Origin: Clostridia bacterium
GTDB lineage: Bacteria; Bacillota; Clostridia; Christensenellales; Aristaeellaceae
Length of the DNA: 14,829 bases
NCBI GenBank assembly: GCA_017412445.1
Contig: JAFPYA010000281.1
Coordinates: 1 to 14,829 of the forward strand
Direction: 5' to 3'
Shown here: positions 1-5,953 of the stretch, piece by piece
How positions within the stretch are numbered: position 1 is the stretch's first letter
Layout of the letters: each line of letters opens with the position of its first letter
Translations under genes and position numbers: made by a program
Notes under the pieces: generated by a model
Told to the model about the DNA's origin: nothing
The model's input: the letters and a program-made list of their open reading frames with translations, nothing else
Databases searched by the model: none

Positions 1-48
1 GGTCTTCGCCGTGAGAGGGCGACGTCTTAACCGCTTGACTATAGAGGC
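1..48 (-). tRNA. tRNA-Glu (anticodon CTC), partial at window edge
   Basis: Read on the minus strand, the sequence begins with the acceptor strand GCCTCTA, followed by a D-arm (GTC/GAC stem with the loop AAGCGGTTAA). The anticodon arm is TCGCC-CTCTCAC-GGCGA, with T at position 33 and anticodon CTC, so it decodes GAG (Glu). The variable loop, T-arm and 3' acceptor strand lie beyond the left edge. It starts 6 bases after tRNA-Gln and must be co-transcribed with it. Confidence 0.93.
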
Positions 49-54
49 AGGAAG

Positions 55-125
55 CTGGCGAACTAGGATTCGAACCTAGAATGAACGAGTCAGAGTCGTG
101 AGTGTTGCCGTTACACCATTCGCCA
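55..125 (-). tRNA. tRNA-Gln (anticodon CTG)
   Basis: The minus strand folds into a full cloverleaf. The acceptor TGGCGAA pairs with TTCGCCA, the D-stem is GTGT/ACAC, and the T-arm is CTAGG-TTCGAAT-CCTAG. The anticodon loop is CTCTGAC, giving anticodon CTG for CAG (Gln). The U1-A72 first pair and G73 discriminator are typical of bacterial tRNA-Gln. The outermost anticodon-stem pair (27-43) is a C/T mismatch; the other four pair. CCA is not encoded and would have to be added enzymatically. It is the first gene behind the promoter at 165-193. Confidence 0.95.
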
Positions 126-164
126 ATAGTCAACCGAGCACAACGTGCCCGACCGACATATGAT

Positions 165-193
165 ATTATATAACAGGGGGGCTATTCTGTCAA
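165..193 (-). promoter_or_regulatory. Consensus sigma-A promoter of the tRNA-Gln/Glu operon
   Basis: On the minus strand there is TTGACA (188-193), a 17-base spacer and TATAAT (165-170). Both hexamers match consensus exactly. The -10 ends about 40 bases before the tRNA-Gln acceptor stem, which fits a short leader removed by tRNA processing. Such a strong site suits stable-RNA genes. Confidence 0.9.
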
Positions 194-243
194 TAGGTTT
201 TTATTTTTTAACAATAACTGCTTAATTGATTTTCCCGAACAAC

Positions 244-278
244 TTGCGAAACCTTATTTGACAGAGTATAATATACTC
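244..278 (+). promoter_or_regulatory. Promoter of the Nudix-ruvCA operon, with overlapping inverted repeat
   Basis: The -10 TATAAT (267-272) lies 17 bases after TTGCGA (244-249), a 4/6 match to the -35 consensus. The -10 sits inside a perfect 15-base inverted repeat, GAGTATA-A-TATACTC (264-278), which could be a repressor operator or just an AT-rich coincidence. A nearby TTGACA at 258-263 is too close to this -10 to act as its -35. The start codon is about 40 bases downstream. Confidence 0.65.
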
Positions 279-315
279 AAAATGACTTGGGCCGTGGCCT
301 GAAAGGATGTTGCAT

Positions 316-774
316 ATGGCAATCCGAAATTCAGCCAAGGCGCTAATACTGCATGACGGGAAGCTTTTGTTCAATAAATGCGTGTCGCGGCTGGGGGTGT
401 ACTATGCCCTGCCGGGAGGCGGACAGCATGACGGTGAATTGTTGACTGAAGCGGTCAGGCGTGAGGTTATGGAGGAAACCGGCCTCAGCGTTGAGCCCAT
501 GCGGCTGAGCGCCATATATGAACGCGTTTCAAACGTTCATGAGGGCAATGTAAACGCCCACAAGATGTACTTTGTTTTTTTGTGCAGATACTTGAGCGAC
601 ATACCGCCAAGGGAGCCCGTGGAAAGGGACGCCTATCAGGTGGGCATGGAGTGGATAGACGTCAAAAAGGCAAAGGAAGCCAGCCTTTTCCCCAAGGTGA
701 TAAGGGACAACCTGCCCCTGCTGCTGGATTACGGCGAGACGATATATCTGGGCAGCGAAAGGCGGGGAGGCTGA
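316..774 (+). CDS. Nudix hydrolase
   Basis: This 152-residue protein has a complete Nudix box at residues 35-57: G35, E41, then REVMEETGL at 49-57, matching Gx5Ex7REUxEExGU. The two catalytic metal-binding glutamates (E53, E54) are present. The family hydrolyses nucleoside diphosphates linked to another moiety, such as oxidised dNTPs, sugar nucleotides or Ap4A. The sequence does not reveal the substrate. I start it at ATG 316, not the in-frame ATG 307, because the Shine-Dalgarno AAAGGA (302-307) abuts the first ATG but is 8 bases from the second. It is the first gene of the operon and ends one base before the ruvC start. A house-cleaning role beside repair genes is plausible but inferred. Confidence 0.9.
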   Translation: MAIRNSAKALILHDGKLLFNKCVSRLGVYYALPGGGQHDGELLTEAVRREVMEETGLSVEPMRLSAIYERVSNVHEGNVNAHKMYFVFLCRYLSDIPPREPVERDAYQVGMEWIDVKKAKEASLFPKVIRDNLPLLLDYGETIYLGSERRGG

Positions 775-775
775 A

Positions 776-1270
776 GTGGTAATACTTGGCATAGACCCCG
801 GGCTGGCTCTGATGGGCTACGGCGTGATAGATTACACCGCCGGGAAGTACAGGGTGCTGACCTACGGCTGCATATCGACCGCGGCGCACTCCCCCATTCC
901 CCAGAGGCTGCGCTCCATATACACGGGAATGAAGCAGCTGATAGACATATATCAGCCCGAAGACATCGCCTTTGAAGAGCTGTTTTTTGCCCAGAACATC
1001 ACAACCGGCATAGCGGTCGCGCAGGCAAGAGGAGCGGCGCTCGCGGCAGCGGCGCAGTACACGGAAAACCTGTACGAGTATACGCCGCTTCAGATAAAGC
1101 AGGCGATTACCGGCTACGGCAGGGCGGAAAAGCAGCAGATGCAGCAGATGGTAAAGCTTCTTTTGCATATGGACGAAATAGTAAAGCCCGACGACGCGGC
1201 CGACGCGCTCGCCGCCGCGATCACCCACAGCAACTGTCTGCACGCAAAGGAAATGTACAAAATCAAGTAG
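776..1270 (+). CDS. ruvC: Crossover junction endodeoxyribonuclease RuvC
   Basis: RuvC is the Holliday-junction resolvase that nicks two opposed strands during late recombinational repair. The 164-residue product has normal length for the family (E. coli about 173) and the RNase H-like fold motifs. The catalytic acidic residues are in place: D7 in GIDPG, E67 in FEELF, and D140 and D143 in DDAADALA. Translation starts at GTG 776, one base after the Nudix stop codon, with GGGGAGG (764-770) five bases upstream as ribosome site. The initial GTG is supported by the conserved VILGIDPG N-terminus. Tight spacing implies coupling to the Nudix gene. RuvC normally works with RuvA and RuvB; only ruvA follows here. 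Confidence 0.96.
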   Translation: MVILGIDPGLALMGYGVIDYTAGKYRVLTYGCISTAAHSPIPQRLRSIYTGMKQLIDIYQPEDIAFEELFFAQNITTGIAVAQARGAALAAAAQYTENLYEYTPLQIKQAITGYGRAEKQQMQQMVKLLLHMDEIVKPDDAADALAAAITHSNCLHAKEMYKIK

Positions 1271-1280
1271 GCATATCGCG

Positions 1281-1301
1281 CGGGCGGCGCTTTGCCGCCC
1301 G
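1281..1301 (+). other. GC-rich hairpin between ruvC and ruvA
   Basis: CGGGCGGC (1281-1288) pairs perfectly with GCCGCCCG (1294-1301) around a five-base loop, in the 71-base ruvC-ruvA gap. No T-run follows, so it is not a typical intrinsic terminator. It could stabilise mRNA or partly attenuate transcription into ruvA. No clear promoter was seen between it and ruvA. Confidence 0.55.
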
Positions 1302-1341
1302 GCGGCATTGTTAAACGACGAACATTTAATCCGAGGTACAA

Positions 1342-1944
1342 ATGATAGCGCATATCGACGGCATCGTCAGCGAAAAAAATCCCGATAGCGTGGTTATAGA
1401 CTGCGGCGGCGTAGGCTACATGCTTTCATGCAGCTCCGCCACCATCGCGGCCTGTCCCGCCGTAGGCAAAAACGCGAAGCTTTACGCCTATTTGGCCGTG
1501 CGCGAGGACGCAATGGAGCTGTACGGCTTTATAAGCAAGGAAGAAAAAAAGATGTTTCTTCGCCTGACGGGCGTAAGCGGCATAGGGCCCAAGAGCGCAC
1601 TGGGTGTACTGAGCACCCTCAGCGTGCACGATTTGAGCGTGGCTCTCGTTACCGGCGACGCCAACAGCCTCGCGCGCGCGCCGGGCATAGGCAAAAAGAC
1701 CGCCCAGAGGCTGATCCTGGAGCTTAAGGACAAGGTGGGCAACGACGAGCTCACCGCCGTATCATCGCAGGAGCGCTTCGTGCCCAGGAGCGAGAGCGCG
1801 CAGGCCGAGGCTATCGAGGCGCTTATGGCACTGGGCTACGCTTCCGCTGAGGCGGCAAGAGCCGTATCCTCGGTGGGAAGCGGTTTTGAAAAGACCAACG
1901 ACATAGTATTTCAGGCGCTTAAAAAGCTGGGCGGAGGCTTATGA
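1342..1944 (+). CDS. ruvA: Holliday junction branch migration complex subunit RuvA
   Basis: RuvA forms tetramers that hold the Holliday junction in a square-planar form and load the RuvB motor. The 200-residue product matches the usual length (about 200). It has an N-terminal OB-fold (about 1-62), two helix-hairpin-helix motifs (GVSGIGPKSA at 77-86, APGIGKKTAQ at 113-122), and a C-terminal three-helix domain III (about 153-197) that contacts RuvB. The acidic-pin residues E55 and D56 are at the same positions as in E. coli. ATG 1342 follows GAGG (1333-1336). The stop overlaps the next start as ATGA. Its usual partner ruvB is not in the window although domain III is intact, so ruvB is expected elsewhere. 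Confidence 0.97.
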   Translation: MIAHIDGIVSEKNPDSVVIDCGGVGYMLSCSSATIAACPAVGKNAKLYAYLAVREDAMELYGFISKEEKKMFLRLTGVSGIGPKSALGVLSTLSVHDLSVALVTGDANSLARAPGIGKKTAQRLILELKDKVGNDELTAVSSQERFVPRSESAQAEAIEALMALGYASAEAARAVSSVGSGFEKTNDIVFQALKKLGGGL

Positions 1945-2762
1945 TACCGGTTTACGTATCAAACGGCGCGTTCATCACGCGAAACAACGGCAGGGATTAT
2001 CATCTTATAGACAAGTACCCGCGCATGCTGGAAACGGACGGCGTGGAGTTTTTGATGTACTTCGTGTGGAGCGACGAGGTTAAGGAGCTGAGGCGATTTC
2101 TCAAAGGCACGCGCCTGTACTTCCCCGTGACCCACATGGATAAGCAAATCGGCGAGACGCTGAGCGAATTCGGTCTTGAAGGGCGCGAAAAGGCTATGGC
2201 ACTGTTCCGCCGCGACCTCGAAACCGCCTGCGAGATTGGCAGCAAAAAGCTGGTGTTGCACCTGTGGAACGGCCCCCATTCCGACGAGAATTTTGACGCC
2301 TCCCTCGAATTGTACGAAGAAATGCACGAGCTCGCCGCGCGCGAGGGCATATTGCTCACCACCGAAAACGTGACCTGCATAAAAAACGTGTGCCTCGATC
2401 ATCTTAAGAAGATGCACAGGCTGTTTCCTTTTGCGCGCTTCACATACGACACTAAGATGGCGCATCTTCACGGCGAAAACGAGCTGCTCGAAACCGAAAA
2501 GTACGTCAATCTGCTTTCAAGCGGCGCAATCTGCCATCTGCATATGAACGATTCGGACATACTGCCCGACATGAGTCGTCTGCCCATAATGCATATAGGC
2601 GAAGGCAAGGTGGATTTTGGGCGCGTGTTCTCTCTGCTTAAGCAAATTGGCTACTGCGGCACCGCCACGGTAGAGAGCACATCGGTCAACCCAGACGGCA
2701 GCGTGGACGTGGAAAAGCTGCAGCGCAGCATAAACCGGGTGCGCGCCGGGCTGAACTTCTGA
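1941..2762 (+). CDS. Sugar phosphate isomerase/epimerase-like TIM-barrel protein
   Basis: The 273-residue product resembles the xylose isomerase-like / AP endonuclease family 2 TIM barrel. Candidate metal ligands fall at the expected strand ends: E142 in TTENV, D170 and H175 in TYDTKMAH, H201 and D204 in HLHMND, H218 in HIGEGKVDF, and E245 in TVES. This family contains sugar isomerases, epimerases and endonuclease IV, so both a carbohydrate and a DNA-repair role are conceivable. The sequence lacks the fuller set of metal-binding His/Glu motifs I would expect in a true Nfo, so I favour isomerase-like. Its ATG overlaps the ruvA stop by four bases, implying translational coupling. This is the slot normally held by ruvB. 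The substrate is unknown. Confidence 0.8.
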   Translation: MIPVYVSNGAFITRNNGRDYHLIDKYPRMLETDGVEFLMYFVWSDEVKELRRFLKGTRLYFPVTHMDKQIGETLSEFGLEGREKAMALFRRDLETACEIGSKKLVLHLWNGPHSDENFDASLELYEEMHELAAREGILLTTENVTCIKNVCLDHLKKMHRLFPFARFTYDTKMAHLHGENELLETEKYVNLLSSGAICHLHMNDSDILPDMSRLPIMHIGEGKVDFGRVFSLLKQIGYCGTATVESTSVNPDGSVDVEKLQRSINRVRAGLNF

Positions 2763-2810
2763 AAATCCTGACGGTCCCCGTTAAATATTTCATAATTTTT
2801 ACAATTATAT

Positions 2811-2839
2811 TTGACTTTTTGTAATATTTGCGCTATAAT
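2811..2839 (+). promoter_or_regulatory. Sigma-A promoter of the small membrane protein gene
   Basis: TTGACT (2811-2816), a 17-base spacer and TATAAT (2834-2839) make a near-consensus promoter in an AT-rich stretch of the 111-base gap. It makes the downstream gene an independent transcription unit. Confidence 0.85.
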
Positions 2840-2873
2840 GCTGAGGTAAAGATTAAGCGCAAGGAGTCCCGCT

Positions 2874-3152
2874 ATGAGCAAAAAAAAGAACAAGACCGCA
2901 AATGTGCCTGATATTTCAGTGTTCAACTGGTTCATCACGCTGCTGATTTCCGTAATTCCGGGCGTGAACATACTGTTTTTCATATTCAGCATATCGTTTG
3001 CCAGGACAGCCACAAAGCGCCACTTTGCTGTGGCAGCGCTGATACTGAGCCTGCTTCTCATCGCCGCAGCCGCCATCATGCTTTGGTTCTTCAGCGACAG
3101 CATAGTAAAATGGGCAAACAGCGTGCTGAGCGAGGCCGCGCCTCAGGCGTGA
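2874..3152 (+). CDS. Small two-helix membrane protein, function unknown
   Basis: I do not recognise this 92-residue protein. It has a short lysine-rich N-terminus (SKKKNK), two hydrophobic segments (about 18-41 and 50-73) joined by a basic turn (ARTATKRH), and a short polar C-terminal tail. Both termini are probably on the same side; the lysines suggest the cytoplasm. The gene is well supported: a strong promoter at 2811-2839, AAGGAG (2861-2866) seven bases before ATG 2874, and a terminator directly after the stop. It is transcribed separately from the ruvCA operon. It could be a membrane-stress or accessory protein, but nothing in the sequence says which. Confidence 0.85.
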   Translation: MSKKKNKTANVPDISVFNWFITLLISVIPGVNILFFIFSISFARTATKRHFAVAALILSLLLIAAAAIMLWFFSDSIVKWANSVLSEAAPQA

Positions 3153-3164
3153 TAATTCAACCAC

Positions 3165-3198
3165 AAAAAGCTCCCTGCTTATATCCAGGGAGCTTTTT
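3165..3198. terminator. Bidirectional intrinsic terminator
   Basis: AAAAAGCTCCCTG (3165-3177) pairs perfectly with CAGGGAGCTTTTT (3186-3198) around an 8-base loop. There is a T-run on both strands. It lies 13 bases after the stop of the plus-strand membrane protein gene and about 150 bases beyond the stop of the converging minus-strand operon, so it probably ends both transcripts. Confidence 0.93.
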
Positions 3199-3344
3199 AT
3201 GCAGTTGGCGGGAGCATGACCGTGTTCTGTTGATGATACCGGCATACGCCAGCTCTCAATTAAAGTCCTTGCGAATTATCTCCGCCATTCTTTCTTCTGC
3301 GCTTCGCAGTAAAAATCTTTGTGACTCCCCGGTCGCACTGTGAA
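3199..3344. other. Convergent intergenic spacer
   Basis: This 146-base stretch lies between the bidirectional terminator and the stop of the kinase-like gene. I see no promoter or RNA gene. One minus-strand frame reads protein-like (HSATGESQRFLLRSAEERMA, then EIIRKDFN) up to a TGA at 3256-3258, but it has no convincing start. Confidence 0.4.
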
Positions 3345-3986
3345 TTATATACCGAATATCTGTTCAGCCAACAGCACCGTTTCCTCCTCGCTCCTGTTTT
3401 CGTCGCGGAAGATGACCGGAAAGCCACTGTTCAGAAGCTCACGGTAGCTTTCCTCGGAGCATATTCGTTTGAGGATTTCCCTGTAATTGTCGAGCGCAGC
3501 CTGAGGGTCAGGCTCCTCCAGCATGAGGCGGTAAAGGAACTGCTTTTCGGGATCAGGCCGGTCAAAAAAGCGGTGTATCCCAACTTCAGGATCGGCCAGC
3601 ATCACGAGCACGTGCCGACTGTCAGAAATTCTGTGGAGCGTGTCGATGCAGATGTTTGTGTCCACAAAGATTCTCTTTTCACGTGCCTCGGGCTTTTTCA
3701 GCAGCTCTTCGATTATCTCAAGCTCGACGATTTCACATTCCTTCGTGGTGTTGTTCAGCCATGTGACATATTCGTCCGGCGTGCGCCTTATGAACTCATG
3801 CCAGTCTTTGAGATCGCGGGTGTAAGTCAGCCCCGGGAATTCATTTTTGTCAAGCTCCGGCAGCTTTGCGTCGTGATAGTTCTCTTCAAGCGCGATCCCA
3901 TTATGTTTTTTTGCAAGATTCCTGACTATGGTGGATTTGCCCGCGTAAGACGTTCCTATAACAAAATATACGTTGTTAAGATCCAT
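3345..3986 (-). CDS. P-loop nucleotide/small-molecule kinase-like protein
   Basis: The 213-residue protein begins with a kinase-type beta strand and Walker A loop, GTSYAGKS at residues 11-18. This resembles AAA/adenylate-, shikimate- or cytidylate-kinase-like P-loop proteins. FVDTN at 107-111 could serve as a Walker B strand, and a basic stretch near 138-153 could be a lid. The substrate is not recognisable. I chose ATG 3986 because the P-loop strand follows at once, as is usual in this fold. The alternative ATG 4037 would add 17 residues (MIQAQSLTIQHAEAEKT) and overlap the uvrC stop as ATGA; neither start has a strong ribosome site. It is the last gene of the long minus-strand operon, and its role there is unclear. 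Confidence 0.72.
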   Translation of the reverse strand: MDLNNVYFVIGTSYAGKSTIVRNLAKKHNGIALEENYHDAKLPELDKNEFPGLTYTRDLKDWHEFIRRTPDEYVTWLNNTTKECEIVELEIIEELLKKPEAREKRIFVDTNICIDTLHRISDSRHVLVMLADPEVGIHRFFDRPDPEKQFLYRLMLEEPDPQAALDNYREILKRICSEESYRELLNSGFPVIFRDENRSEEETVLLAEQIFGI

Positions 3987-4033
3987 GGTTTTCTCTGCCT
4001 CGGCGTGTTGTATCGTCAGGCTTTGCGCCTGTA

Positions 4034-5953
4034 TCATTCGTCCGCGCCATCGGTTTGCTTGCCCGGCGCTTCGTCTTTAGCGGTATTTCCGTTTGCCTCT
4101 GCAGGATGCAGAAAGTCGTAAATCAGCCTTGCGTACTTCTCCCCCACGCCGTCTGCCTTTGCGATTTCATCGATGGAGGCGCTGTTCAGCTGCTCTACGG
4201 TTTTGAAGTGCGTAAGCACCGCCTTTCTGCGCTTGGGACCTATGCCGGGTATCTGCTCGAGGCGCGAGGCGATAGAGTGCGAGGTTCTCAGCTTTCTGTG
4301 GTGTGTGATGGCGAAGCGGTGCGCCTCGTCTCTCAGGCGTTCAATCAAATGCAGGGCAGGCGAATGACGGTCGAGGAATATGGTGTCCTCCTGATCCGGC
4401 AAAACGATTTCGTCCACGCGCTCGGCAAGGCCGAAGGCGGGCACGCTCACGCCTATGTCCTGCATGGCCTTTATGGCCATGTTGAGTTGTCCCCTGCCGC
4501 CGTCAATAAGCAGAAGGTCGGGCAGGTCAGAAAAGCTGCCGTCTTTCGGGTCGAGCCCCTGCGCCAGCCTGTCCTCCTTTTCCTTGAGACCGTGAGTGAA
4601 GCGGCGCGTGATGGTCTCGTACATGCTCTGAAAGTCGTTTGCGCCTACCACGGTCTTTATGCGGTAATGCCTGTACTGGTCGTGCGCGCACACGCCGTCT
4701 ATCATAACCACTTCGCTGGCGACGGACTGGGCGCCCTGAGTGTTTGAAATGTCGTAGCCCTCTATGCGGCGCGGCGTATTGTCGAGGCCGAGCTCCCACG
4801 CCAATTCGTTCAGCGCCCCTATTGTGCGCTCAAGCTGCTTTTCGCGGCGCGATTCGATCTTGTTTTTTTCGTCGGCAAGGTTCTTCTCCGCCATGCGGAT
4901 GAGGGCAGCCTTTTCGCCGCGCTGGGGCAGAATCAGGCGCACTCTTCTGCCCGCGGTCTCGCTTAGCAGATCCTCGAGCGTCTGAAAATCGTTTATGTCG
5001 GCGCTCACGAGCACCTCGCGCGCGGGCGGGTTTGCCGAGGAATAGTACTGGGTCATGAAGCGCAAAAGCACCTCGCCCGGCTCCTCCCTGGCCGCGCCCT
5101 CGAGCGTAAACATGTCCGAGGCCTGAAGCTTGCCCTCGCGCGTGCGCATGAGCTGCACCAGCTGGTCGTCCATGCAGGGCATGCAGGCGATTATGTCCCT
5201 TTCATCGTCTCCCGCGGACTGTGCCTTCTGACGCTGCATTATGTCGTTCACCGCCTGTATCCTGTCCCTGTAGACGGCGGCGCGCTCGTAGTTCAGGCTT
5301 TGCGACGCGCTCATCATGCGGCTTTTGAGCTCGGCAAGCACCTCCTCCGGATGACCGGACAGGAAGCGAATAACCTGCTGAATGTAGCCGCCATACTCCT
5401 CCTCGCTCACCAGGCCTGCGCAGGGCGCGCAGCATTCGCCGGTCTGGTGGTGCAGGCACGGGCGCTGTTTTTTGTTCGGGTTCAGCGTTTTAACGCAGTG
5501 CCTTACAGGCAAAACCGAGCGCACGGTGTCCATCACCTCCCGCACGGCCATCGCGCCTATGTACGGGCCGAAATACCTGGCGCCGTCCTTTTGAGCGGTG
5601 CGGGCGATGCGTATCGCCGGAAAGGGCTCGTTTAAGTCTATACGTATGAAGGGATAGTGCTTGTCGTCCTTGAGCAAAATGTTGTAGCGCGGCATGTACT
5701 TTTTTATCAGGTTGCACTCGAGTATTAGCGCCTCGAGCTCGCCGTCTACAAGCACTATGTCGAAGTCCTCGATTTTTTCAACCATTGCCCTGACCTTGGG
5801 CGTGTGGTTCGAGGAGGCATGGAAGTATTGCCTTACGCGGTTTTTGAGGTTTTTGGCCTTGCCCACGTAGATGACCTGCCCGCCCGCTTTCATCAGATAG
5901 CAGCCCGGGCTGTCCGGCAGAGTCTTTATCTTCCATTCAAGCTGTTCGTTCAA
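4034..5953 (-). CDS. uvrC: UvrABC system protein C (excision nuclease)
   Basis: UvrC makes the 3' and 5' incisions around bulky DNA lesions after UvrA/UvrB recognition. The 639-residue product has every expected part. A GIY-YIG nuclease domain covers about 12-95 (Y29, R39 in VIYVGKAKNLKNR). A UVR motif that binds UvrB lies near 203-237. An RNase H-like 5' nuclease carries D401 (GYDISN) and D484 (LIDGG). Tandem helix-hairpin-helix motifs lie near 565-610. Cysteines C153, C166, C174 and C178 match the spacing reported for a UvrC iron-sulphur site. The start is TTG 5953, overlapping the upstream stop as TTGA, with GGGAG eight bases before it. The next in-frame Met (21) is inside the nuclease domain and would truncate it. 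Confidence 0.97.
   Translation of the reverse strand: MNEQLEWKIKTLPDSPGCYLMKAGGQVIYVGKAKNLKNRVRQYFHASSNHTPKVRAMVEKIEDFDIVLVDGELEALILECNLIKKYMPRYNILLKDDKHYPFIRIDLNEPFPAIRIARTAQKDGARYFGPYIGAMAVREVMDTVRSVLPVRHCVKTLNPNKKQRPCLHHQTGECCAPCAGLVSEEEYGGYIQQVIRFLSGHPEEVLAELKSRMMSASQSLNYERAAVYRDRIQAVNDIMQRQKAQSAGDDERDIIACMPCMDDQLVQLMRTREGKLQASDMFTLEGAAREEPGEVLLRFMTQYYSSANPPAREVLVSADINDFQTLEDLLSETAGRRVRLILPQRGEKAALIRMAEKNLADEKNKIESRREKQLERTIGALNELAWELGLDNTPRRIEGYDISNTQGAQSVASEVVMIDGVCAHDQYRHYRIKTVVGANDFQSMYETITRRFTHGLKEKEDRLAQGLDPKDGSFSDLPDLLLIDGGRGQLNMAIKAMQDIGVSVPAFGLAERVDEIVLPDQEDTIFLDRHSPALHLIERLRDEAHRFAITHHRKLRTSHSIASRLEQIPGIGPKRRKAVLTHFKTVEQLNSASIDEIAKADGVGEKYARLIYDFLHPAEANGNTAKDEAPGKQTDGADE

Noticed and set aside
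258..263. TTGACA as -35 of the Nudix promoter
   Set aside because: It is only 3 bases from TATAAT (267-272) and 8 from TATACT (272-277), so no usable spacer exists.
3321..4121. Plus-strand open frame of 266 codons opposite the kinase-like gene
   Set aside because: It is the complement of a gene with a clear P-loop; it crosses the uvrC end and shows no motif or ribosome site.
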